A DNA stretch of 64,000 bases from Pseudomonas sp. HN11 (lineage in GTDB: Bacteria > Pseudomonadota > Gammaproteobacteria > Pseudomonadales > Pseudomonadaceae), in NCBI RefSeq assembly GCF_021390155.1, contig NZ_CP089985.1, positions 6,155,501-6,219,500 of the forward strand. Direction: 5' to 3'. Positions 43,164-50,315 of this stretch are shown here, piece after piece (the stretch's first letter is position 1; the number at the start of each line of letters is the position of its first letter). The position numbers and the translations under genes were made by a program. The notes under the pieces were generated by a model. That model was not told the DNA's origin. It worked only from the letters and a program-made list of their open reading frames with translations, and ran no database searches.

Positions 43164-43308
43164 AGCCGTTGATCGTTGGCGGCCAGATCAAGCTTTTATT
43201 CTCTTCCCGGTAAGGACAACTCCCGCGAATCGCGGGCCAATGCCCTGACAGTTATCCTCCCGTCACCTCGATAAATTCCTGGCCTCATCCACAAGAGGTC
43301 GGGAAGCC

Positions 43309-44592
43309 ATGCCCATATCCCCCCGCAAAATCGTGCTCTGCATCAGCCTTGCCGCCACCGCGAGCCTTCCACAAGCCCAAGCGCGAGGCGACATCGAGTA
43401 CATGCCGTATTGGAATCAACCCTACGAGGCGCTTGATGATGACTGGTCCTACTTACCCGAGCTTGAAACGTCCCCCATCGACAGTCACCTCACTCGGCAA
43501 GCCACCACCTACAATGGCTTGCAGGTAGCAAAGGTTCTGGAGCCCGCACTGGCTCGCCTGCGGACGACGGGAAAGCTGAGCTTCGAGCAAATCAAGGCCC
43601 TGGAAAAACTCAACACCGAACTCGCGCAGAAACCCGGCGCGTTCGGCGCGGCGCTTGAACAACTGGCCGGCAGTCAAAATGCGAACCTGGCGACCGCTAC
43701 CCAGAGCACCACCCAGCAACTCAGCGCCCGAGTGCTCTCGACCCTGCGCGAACTGCCCACCGACACCGACGGCCACTTCTGGGTAAAAAACCTCGGCAGC
43801 GAAGGCGGCCTTGACAGCCAGCGCGGTACTGCCGGCCTGAATACCGCCAACCAGGGCGTTTTAATGGGCGCCGACTGGTCAATCGACCACGCCTGGCGAG
43901 TCGGTGTGCTGGGAGCAAAATCCAGCAGCCGTTTTGATACGCAGCGTTTTAGCGCAGACCTGGACAGTTGGCACCTGGGAAGTTACGCCGTGCGCCAGGA
44001 TGGCCCGCTGGCGTTGCGCCTTGGGGCGATCTACAGCAGCCATGCCGGCCAAAACAAGCGCGGCGTCGAGATCCTGGGGTACAAGGACACGCTCAAGGGC
44101 CATTACAACGCCAACAGCCAGAATATCTTCGGCGAAGTGGGTTACCAATTGGGCAACGACGACACCAGCGTCGAACCCTTTGCCGGGCTTGGCTACCAAC
44201 GCTATAGCCGTGACAGCTTCAAGGAGCAAGGCGGGCCGGCCGCGCTGAACGTCGCCGCACACATCCAGCAAAACCTGAGCAGCACTGCTGGCCTGCGCCT
44301 GGCCACGGTATACCGCTTCGATAATCGGATGACTCTCACGCCCCATTTGAGTACAAGCTGGAAGCACCTCTATGGCGATGTCGAAAACCAGGTACGCCAG
44401 TCCTTTCGCCACGGCGGCATTGAAGGCTTCACAATCCAGGGCACGTCCCTGGACCGCAACAGCCTCAATCTGCAGGCCGGGCTGGATCTGGCGCTCTCGG
44501 TAAACCACACCGTCGGCCTGGCCTACAGCGCTGAAAAAGGCTCCAACAGCAGCAGTCAAGGCCTGATAGGGCAATGGCGGATGCGGTTCTGA
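43309..44592 (+). CDS. Autotransporter-type outer-membrane beta-barrel with a short passenger
   Basis: A 427-residue exported protein: signal peptide (about 1–25, ending PQAQA), a mostly helical passenger of about 130 residues (LTRQATTYNGLQVAKVLEPALARLRTTGKLSFEQIKALEK…), then a barrel domain from about 155 (HFWVKNLGSEGGLDSQRG, MGADWSIDHAWRVGVLG) to the terminal aromatic residue (GQWRMRF), the BAM signal. In large autotransporters the passenger is far longer; here it is short and helical. No protease or lipase motif is seen in it. Monocistronic. Function unknown; a surface or biogenesis role is plausible. Confidence 0.85.
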   Translation: MPISPRKIVLCISLAATASLPQAQARGDIEYMPYWNQPYEALDDDWSYLPELETSPIDSHLTRQATTYNGLQVAKVLEPALARLRTTGKLSFEQIKALEKLNTELAQKPGAFGAALEQLAGSQNANLATATQSTTQQLSARVLSTLRELPTDTDGHFWVKNLGSEGGLDSQRGTAGLNTANQGVLMGADWSIDHAWRVGVLGAKSSSRFDTQRFSADLDSWHLGSYAVRQDGPLALRLGAIYSSHAGQNKRGVEILGYKDTLKGHYNANSQNIFGEVGYQLGNDDTSVEPFAGLGYQRYSRDSFKEQGGPAALNVAAHIQQNLSSTAGLRLATVYRFDNRMTLTPHLSTSWKHLYGDVENQVRQSFRHGGIEGFTIQGTSLDRNSLNLQAGLDLALSVNHTVGLAYSAEKGSNSSSQGLIGQWRMRF

Positions 44593-44606
44593 CCAAACTC
44601 CGGGCG

Positions 44607-44630
44607 AAAAAAAGGGGAGCACCTGCCCCC
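44607..44630 (-). terminator. Possible terminator after pycB
   Basis: On the minus strand GGGGGGCAGGTGCTCCCC followed by T8 lies about 35 bases after the pycB stop. The stem (GGGG/CCCC plus GC pairs around a small loop with a bulge) is weak, but the T-run is strong. It is shared with the end of the convergent autotransporter gene. Confidence 0.55.
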
Positions 44631-44662
44631 CCGAGGATTAAACGGTAGTGTCGAAGGCTGTA

Positions 44663-46471
44663 TCAGCCTTCGATTTCAATCAGGATTTCGCCAGGATTGA
44701 CCCGGTCGCCCTTGGCCACATGAACAGCGGTCACCTTGCCGGCAATTGCTGCCTGCACTTCGGTTTCCATCTTCATGGCTTCGGTAATCAACACGGCTTG
44801 GCCGGCTTTGACTACGTCGCCTTCCTTGACCAGCACGTCGACGATATTGCCCGGCATCGCGGTGCTGACATGGCCCGGCTCGGTGGCGTGCTTGCGCTTG
44901 CTGCCGCCACTGCTGACGAATTCATTGAGCGGTTCGAACACCACTTCTTCCGGCATGCCGTCGATGGACAGGTAGAAGTGACGCTTGCCTTCGGCCTTCA
45001 CGCCGACACCAGTGATGTCGACGCGGTAGCTTTCGCCGTGTACGTCAATGACGAACTCGGTCGGCACGCCTTCGCCACCAGCACGCGCCACGCCGCCAGC
45101 CTCAGGGATCGGCAGCAGCACTTCCGGTGCCAGGGTGCCGGCGTCGCGCTCCTCGAGGAACTTGCGGCCGATGTCCGGGAACATGGCATAGGTCAGCACG
45201 TCTTCTTCGGACTTGGCCAAGGCGCCGATTTCGCCGCGCAGCTTGGTCATTTCCGGCTTGAGCAGGTCGGCCGGGCGTACGTCGATCACCTCTTCGCTGC
45301 CGATGGCCTGACGACGCAGTTTCTCGTTCACGGTGCCCGGCGCCTTGCCGTAGCCGCCTTGCAGGTAGAGCTTCACTTCGTTGGTGATGGTCTTGTAGCG
45401 CTCGCCGGCCAACACGTTGAAGAACGCCTGGGTGCCGACGATCTGCGAAGTCGGCGTCACCAGCGGCGGGAAGCCGAGGTCTTCACGCACACGTGGGATT
45501 TCGGCCAGCACTTCGCTCATGCGGTTGAGAGCGCCCTGCTCTTTCAGCTGGTTGGCGAGGTTGGAAATCATCCCGCCCGGCACCTGGTTGACTTGCACAC
45601 GGGTGTCGACGGCGGTGAATTCGCTTTCGAACTGGTGGTACTTCTTGCGCACCGCGTAGAAGTACAGGCCGATCTCTTGCAGCAGTTCCAGGCTCAGGCC
45701 GGTGTCGAACTCGCTGCCTTTGAGGGCGGCGACCATCGACTCGGTCCCTGGGTGGCTGGTGCCCCAGGCGAAGCTGGAGATCGCGGTGTCGATATGATCG
45801 GCACCGTTTTCGATGGCCTTGAGCTGACACATTGCGGCCAGGCCGGCGGTGTCGTGGGAGTGGATAAAGATTGGCAGGGTCTGCTCGGCCTTCAGCGCCT
45901 TGACCAGTTCGCCGGTAGCGTAAGGGGTCAACAGACCGGCCATGTCCTTGATCGCAATCGAGTCGCAGCCCATGGCTTCCAGTTGTTTGGCCTGGGCCAC
46001 GAAGGCCTCGACGGTGTGCACCGGGCTGGTGGTATAGGCGATGGTGCCTTGGGCATGTTTGCCGGCGGCTTTCACCGCTTCGATGGCCACGCGCAGGTTA
46101 CGCACGTCGTTCATCGCGTCGAAAATGCGGAACACGTCGATGCCATTCACCGCAGCCTTGGCCACGAATGCCTTGACCACGTCGTCGCTGTAGTGGCGGT
46201 AGCCCAGCAGGTTCTGGCCGCGCAGCAGCATTTGCAGGCGAGTGTTGGGTAACGCAGCGCGCAGTTTGCGCAGGCGCTCCCACGGGTCTTCTTTGAGGAA
46301 GCGCACGCAGGCGTCGAAGGTCGCGCCGCCCCAGACTTCAAGGGACCAGTAGCCGACTCTGTCGAGCTTGTCGCAGATCGGCAGCATGTCGTCAGTGCGC
46401 ATGCGCGTCGCGAGCAACGATTGGTGGGCGTCGCGCAGGATGGTGTCGGTTACGAAGATCTTCTTGCTCAT
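44663..46471 (-). CDS. pycB: Pyruvate carboxylase subunit B (carboxyltransferase plus biotin-carrier domain)
   Basis: A 602-residue subunit that transfers carboxyl from biotin to pyruvate, giving oxaloacetate. The carboxyltransferase barrel starts with VTDTILRDAHQSLLATRM (about 6–23) and includes the metal-site IFDAMNDVRN and IKDMAGLLTPY with HSHDTAGLA. The C-terminal carrier domain has the biotinylation motif EAMKMET with Lys567. The family is annotated as oxaloacetate decarboxylase alpha or PycB; the pairing with a biotin carboxylase and no membrane subunits supports pyruvate carboxylase. GAGGAATATAACA precedes ATG 46471. It follows pycA by 11 bases. Confidence 0.95.
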   Translation of the reverse strand: MSKKIFVTDTILRDAHQSLLATRMRTDDMLPICDKLDRVGYWSLEVWGGATFDACVRFLKEDPWERLRKLRAALPNTRLQMLLRGQNLLGYRHYSDDVVKAFVAKAAVNGIDVFRIFDAMNDVRNLRVAIEAVKAAGKHAQGTIAYTTSPVHTVEAFVAQAKQLEAMGCDSIAIKDMAGLLTPYATGELVKALKAEQTLPIFIHSHDTAGLAAMCQLKAIENGADHIDTAISSFAWGTSHPGTESMVAALKGSEFDTGLSLELLQEIGLYFYAVRKKYHQFESEFTAVDTRVQVNQVPGGMISNLANQLKEQGALNRMSEVLAEIPRVREDLGFPPLVTPTSQIVGTQAFFNVLAGERYKTITNEVKLYLQGGYGKAPGTVNEKLRRQAIGSEEVIDVRPADLLKPEMTKLRGEIGALAKSEEDVLTYAMFPDIGRKFLEERDAGTLAPEVLLPIPEAGGVARAGGEGVPTEFVIDVHGESYRVDITGVGVKAEGKRHFYLSIDGMPEEVVFEPLNEFVSSGGSKRKHATEPGHVSTAMPGNIVDVLVKEGDVVKAGQAVLITEAMKMETEVQAAIAGKVTAVHVAKGDRVNPGEILIEIEG

Positions 46472-46482
46472 TGTTATATTCC

Positions 46483-47898
46483 TCACAGGCCTGCGTGGGC
46501 GGCGATGGCGGCAGCGATGGCCAGGGCCAGCTCTTCGGGTTTGCGCTTGATCGAGTAGTTGGTCAGCTCAGGGTGGCTTTCCACGAAACTGGTGTTGAAC
46601 TGGCCACTGCGGAATTCCGGGTTGCGCAGGATTTCCTGGTAATAGGCGGCGGTGGTCTTCACGCCTTGCAGGCGCATGTCGTCCAGGGCACGCAGGCCGC
46701 GGTCCATGGCTTCTTCCCAGGTCAACGCCCACACCACCAGCTTCAGGCACATGGAGTCGTAGAACGGCGGGATGGTGTAGCCGGTATAGATAGCCGTGTC
46801 GGTACGCACACCGGGACCGCCAGGCGCGTAGTAACGGGTGATCTTGCCGAAGCTCGGGAGGAAATTGTTCTTCGGATCTTCGGCGTTGATACGAAACTGC
46901 AAGGCGAAACCACGGTGCTGGATGTCTTCCTGTTTCACCGACAGCGGCAAGCCCGAGGCGATGCGGATCTGTTCGCGGACGATATCGATTCCGGTGATTT
47001 CTTCGGTGATGGTGTGTTCCACCTGCACCCGGGTGTTCATCTCCATGAAGTACACCTCGCCCTCGGCGAGCAGGAATTCCACGGTGCCGGCGTTCTCGTA
47101 GCCCACGGCCTTGGCGGCGCGTACCGACAGGTCACCGATGTAGGCGCGCTGTTCCGGGGTCAGTTGCGGGCTTGGGGCGATTTCGATGAGCTTCTGGTTT
47201 CGGCGCTGGATCGAGCAGTCGCGTTCGAACAAGTGCACTACGTTGCCAAAACTATCGCCGAGGATCTGCGCCTCGATGTGCTTGGGATTGACGATGCATT
47301 TTTCCAGGAACACTTCCGCCGAACCAAAGGCCTTGGTGGCTTCGGAGATGACGCGGGGGAAGGCTTGCTCAAGTTCTTCGCGGCTGTTGCAACGGCGGAT
47401 ACCACGGCCGCCACCACCGGAGGTGGCTTTGAGCATCACCGGATAACCGATGCGGTCGCCTTCGGTCAGCGCCTCATGGATGTCCGCAACGTTACCTTCG
47501 GTGCCCGGCGTGACCGGCACACCGGCCTTGATCATGCTGCGGCGCGCTTCGGTCTTGTCGCCCATGCGGCGAATCACTTCCGCCGACGGGCCGATGAATT
47601 TGATACCGCGTTCAGCGCAGATGTCCGCCAGTTCGGCGTTTTCCGACAGAAAGCCGTAGCCAGGGTGCAGCGCGTCACAGCCGGTTTCCACCGCTAGGTT
47701 CACCAGCTTGCGCGGGTTCAGGTAACCGGCCAGGGGCTCGGCACCAATGCTGTGGGCTTCGTCGGCACGTTTGACGTGCAACGCGTGCCGGTCGGCGTCG
47801 GAGTAGACCGCGACCGAGCGAATGCCCATCTCGGCGCAGGCACGCACGATACGTACGGCAATTTCACCACGGTTGGCGATCAGGATCTTTTTTATCAC
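46483..47898 (-). CDS. pycA: Pyruvate carboxylase subunit A (biotin carboxylase)
   Basis: A 471-residue ATP-grasp biotin carboxylase that carboxylates the biotin of PycB. Present are the N-terminal KKILIANRGEIAVRIVRACAEMG, the Gly-rich ATP loop VMLKATSGGGGRGIRRC (about 155–171), EVFLEKCIVNPKHIEAQILGD, EMNTRVQVEHTITEEITGID and the RINAEDP segment near 340. It lies in front of pycB and is divergent from pycR. The enzyme replenishes oxaloacetate. Confidence 0.95.
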   Translation of the reverse strand: MIKKILIANRGEIAVRIVRACAEMGIRSVAVYSDADRHALHVKRADEAHSIGAEPLAGYLNPRKLVNLAVETGCDALHPGYGFLSENAELADICAERGIKFIGPSAEVIRRMGDKTEARRSMIKAGVPVTPGTEGNVADIHEALTEGDRIGYPVMLKATSGGGGRGIRRCNSREELEQAFPRVISEATKAFGSAEVFLEKCIVNPKHIEAQILGDSFGNVVHLFERDCSIQRRNQKLIEIAPSPQLTPEQRAYIGDLSVRAAKAVGYENAGTVEFLLAEGEVYFMEMNTRVQVEHTITEEITGIDIVREQIRIASGLPLSVKQEDIQHRGFALQFRINAEDPKNNFLPSFGKITRYYAPGGPGVRTDTAIYTGYTIPPFYDSMCLKLVVWALTWEEAMDRGLRALDDMRLQGVKTTAAYYQEILRNPEFRSGQFNTSFVESHPELTNYSIKRKPEELALAIAAAIAAHAGL

Positions 47899-48041
47899 TT
47901 GGAAATTCCCTTGAGCCGATTGCTGCGTTCTTTGACCCGCTGGATCCGGGTCGGCGCGTGACCAAATGTTTCATGACAGTCGCGAGACACACACTAAGCC
48001 CGCTGAGGGATTAACAAAAATCAATAATTATTGGGTTGCGC

Positions 48042-48057
48042 ATAAGTAAAGACTTAT
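48042..48057. promoter_or_regulatory. Candidate LysR-type operator in the pycA–pycR gap
   Basis: ATAAG-TAAAGA-CTTAT is a palindrome with 5-bp arms located about 145 bases upstream of pycA and 36 bases before the pycR start. An AT-rich palindrome AATAATTATT lies next to it (48023–48032). Position and form fit PycR binding, but this is inferred. Confidence 0.5.
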
Positions 48058-48092
48058 AGTTAGCCGAACGGCCTGGGGGGAGGAGAATAATT

Positions 48093-49067
48093 TTGCGTAA
48101 GTCATTGATGCGGCTGACATTGCGCCAACTGCAGATCTTCCATGAGGTCTGCGATTTGCGCTCCTACAGCCGCGCAGCTGAGGAAATGTCCCTCACACAA
48201 CCAGCCGTTAGCCTACAAATTCGCCAGTTGGAAGAGCTGATTGGCCAGCCACTATTCGATTATGTCGGCAAAAAGCTCTACATGACCGAAGCCGCCGAAG
48301 CCTTGCAGCGGGCCAGTCGCGATATTTTCGGGCGCCTGGAAAACCTCGATATGCAGCTCTCGGACATGCAGGGCTCGCTGCAAGGCCAGTTGAAGCTGGC
48401 GATTGAATCCAGCGCCAAGTACTTCGTGCCCCACCTGTTTGCAGCCTTCAAGCGCCAGCATCCAGAGGTGCAGTTGCACCTCACGGTGGTAAACCGCGCC
48501 CAGGTGATTCGCAGGCTTTCGGACAACCGCGATGACTTGGTGATCATGTCGATGGTGCCTCAGGACATGGGCCTGGAATTCCTACCCTTCCTCAACAACC
48601 CGATCGTTGCGGTGGCGCCGCCCGACCACCCGCTGAGCCTGCAAGGGCCACTGCGACTGCAGGACCTTGAGCCTTACACGCTGCTGCTGCGCGAACCCGG
48701 TTCCGGCACGCGACTGGCGTGCGAAGAATATTTCAAAGAAAAACGCGTGCACTTCACCCAGACGGTGGAAGTGGCCTCCGCCGAGGCGCAGCGGGAATGT
48801 GTATGCGCGGGATTGGGCGTGGCCCTACTGACGCGTCACGCGGTCAACATGGAACTGGCCACCGGCGGGCTCAAGGAGCTGCCGGTGGAAGAGCTGCCGC
48901 TGTACCGCAGTTGGTGCCTGGTGCAGGCCAAGGCCAAGCGCCTGTCACCGGTGGCCCATGCGTTCCTGGGCTTTATCCGCAGCGAGCGGGTGCAGATCAG
49001 CGCACTGGCTGAGCGTTTCGCTGGGCAGCCGCGGGTGCCTGCCAGTGGAGTTCCGGGTAGTCACTGA
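48093..49067 (+). CDS. pycR: LysR-family regulator PycR
   Basis: A 324-residue LysR regulator encoded divergently from pycAB, whose P. aeruginosa counterpart PycR acts on the pyc genes and on virulence. The helix-turn-helix is RLTLRQLQIFHEVCDLRSYSRAAEEMSLTQPAVSLQIRQLEELIG (about 7–51), and the effector domain follows from about 90. Start choice: TTG 48093 has GGGGAGGAG ending seven bases before it, the ideal distance, while ATG 48108 would be 22 bases away. So a TTG start is favoured, giving MRKSLMRLTLRQ. Its 3' end overlaps a small minus-strand gene by 71 bases. Confidence 0.9.
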   Translation: MRKSLMRLTLRQLQIFHEVCDLRSYSRAAEEMSLTQPAVSLQIRQLEELIGQPLFDYVGKKLYMTEAAEALQRASRDIFGRLENLDMQLSDMQGSLQGQLKLAIESSAKYFVPHLFAAFKRQHPEVQLHLTVVNRAQVIRRLSDNRDDLVIMSMVPQDMGLEFLPFLNNPIVAVAPPDHPLSLQGPLRLQDLEPYTLLLREPGSGTRLACEEYFKEKRVHFTQTVEVASAEAQRECVCAGLGVALLTRHAVNMELATGGLKELPVEELPLYRSWCLVQAKAKRLSPVAHAFLGFIRSERVQISALAERFAGQPRVPASGVPGSH

Positions 49068-49194
49068 TGCTCTGGAGCAGTTGGCGCTCCTCGCAACGGT
49101 CTTCGATTGCGCGACGGAACGCCATGCGGCGTTGGTCTTCCTGCTGACGACGGGTTTTGACGGAGCTGTTGCTGTCTTCGTAGGTCCGGGCCAT
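48997..49194 (-). CDS. Small conserved basic protein, PA3496-like
   Basis: A 65-residue, highly charged protein beginning MARTYEDSNSSVKTRRQQEDQRRMAFRRAIEDRCEERQLL, which fits the short family named after PA3496 ('putative envelope integrity protein') in pseudomonads. Function unknown. GGAG seven bases before ATG 49194 supports expression. It overlaps the end of pycR on the other strand by 71 bases, so the last codons (ELHWQAPAAAQRNAQPVR) are shared with coding DNA of PycR. The overlap is unusual but the N-terminal match is convincing. Confidence 0.7.
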   Translation of the reverse strand: MARTYEDSNSSVKTRRQQEDQRRMAFRRAIEDRCEERQLLQSISDYPELHWQAPAAAQRNAQPVR

Positions 49195-49287
49195 TTGGAG
49201 TCTCCCAATGCGAGTACGGGGAGTTCAGGATGGCCCTGGGCGATGACGGTTTGGCGGCGCGGGGATTACAAACTGATGAAAGTTTGA

Positions 49288-50154
49288 TCAATCATCCAAT
49301 GCTTTGACGGATTTCGGTGACAGGCGAAGGCTGCGCAAGCTGCGCTTCACGCTCTTGAGGTGGTTGACCAGGCTCGGCCCGCGCGCCATGGCGACGCCCA
49401 TCGCCAGCACGTCGATCACCACCAGGTGGGCAATGCGCGAAGTCAGCGGGGTGTAGATCTCGGTGTCTTCGTGCACATCGATCGCCAGGTTGACCGTGGA
49501 CAGTTCCGCCAACGGCGTCTGGCTCGGGCACAGGGTGATCAGCGAAGCGCCACTTTCACGCACCAGGTTGGCGGTGATCAGCAGGTCTTTGGAGCGGCCT
49601 GACTGGGAAATGCAGATGGCCACATCCGTAGGCTTCAAGGTCACTGCTGACATTGCCTGCATGTGCGGGTCGCTGTAGGCCGCGGCGGTAAGCAGCAAGC
49701 GGAAGAATTTGTGCTGAGCATCGGCAGCCACCGCGCCGGAAGCACCAAAGCCATAAAACTCGACGCGCTGAGCCTGGGACATGGCCGTCACGGCCTTTTG
49801 CAACTCCACCGGGTCAAGCTTCTCGCGTACTTCCATCAGCGTGTGCAGGGTGGTATCGAAGATTTTCAGGCTGTAGTCGGCGACGGAGTCGTCTTCATGG
49901 ATCGCGAATTGGCCAAAGCTCGCACCAGCGGCCAGGCTTTGGGCCAGCTTGAGTTTCAAGTCCTGGAACCCGGAGCAACCGATAGCGCGGCAGAAGCGCA
50001 CGATAGTCGGCTCACTGATGCCCACGCTATGGGCGAGGTCCGCCATGGAACTGTGCATCACAGCCGCAGGGTCAAGCAGCACGTGATCGGCAACCTTGAG
50101 TTCCGATTTGCGTAACAGGTGGCGCGACTGGGCGATATGTTGCAACAGGTTCAA
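49288..50154 (-). CDS. RpiR/HexR-family regulator (HTH plus SIS domain)
   Basis: A 288-residue regulator. The N-terminal RpiR helix-turn-helix (MADLAHSVGISEPTIVRFCRAIGCSGFQDLKLKLAQSLA, about 37–75) is followed by a SIS sugar-phosphate-binding domain (about 125–265, VEFYGFGASGAVAADAQHKFF and VAICISQSGRSKDLLI). It resembles HexR, the repressor of glucose catabolism that responds to KDPG, and corresponds by position to the HexR paralogue near pycR in P. aeruginosa. A perfect TTGTAGT…ACTACAA palindrome lies 45 bases upstream, indicating autoregulation. The sugar-phosphate ligand is inferred only. Confidence 0.88.
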   Translation of the reverse strand: MNLLQHIAQSRHLLRKSELKVADHVLLDPAAVMHSSMADLAHSVGISEPTIVRFCRAIGCSGFQDLKLKLAQSLAAGASFGQFAIHEDDSVADYSLKIFDTTLHTLMEVREKLDPVELQKAVTAMSQAQRVEFYGFGASGAVAADAQHKFFRLLLTAAAYSDPHMQAMSAVTLKPTDVAICISQSGRSKDLLITANLVRESGASLITLCPSQTPLAELSTVNLAIDVHEDTEIYTPLTSRIAHLVVIDVLAMGVAMARGPSLVNHLKSVKRSLRSLRLSPKSVKALDD

Positions 50155-50198
50155 AGGGCAGGACTCTTGTTATGGGCAGGGCCAGGGATGTAGCAAGT

Positions 50199-50215
50199 TT
50201 GTAGTTATACTACAA
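50199..50215. promoter_or_regulatory. HexR-type palindromic operator
   Basis: TTGTAGTTATACTACAA has perfect 7-bp arms around TAT and fits the HexR-type consensus TTGT-N(8–9)-ACAA. It lies 45 bases upstream of the RpiR-family gene start. Confidence 0.75.
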
Positions 50216-50315
50216 GAATTGTCGTTTTGCCCGTCCGACGCATCACTAAATCGCCCTGCTCCCCTTTGAATCTAAGGGCAGCCGAGTTGTAGCCACAGGG
50301 GCGCCCCAGGCATCG

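Noticed and set aside
44648..46252. A 534-codon open frame antisense to pycB
   Set aside because: Shadow frame of pycB; no recognisable domain and no ribosome site.
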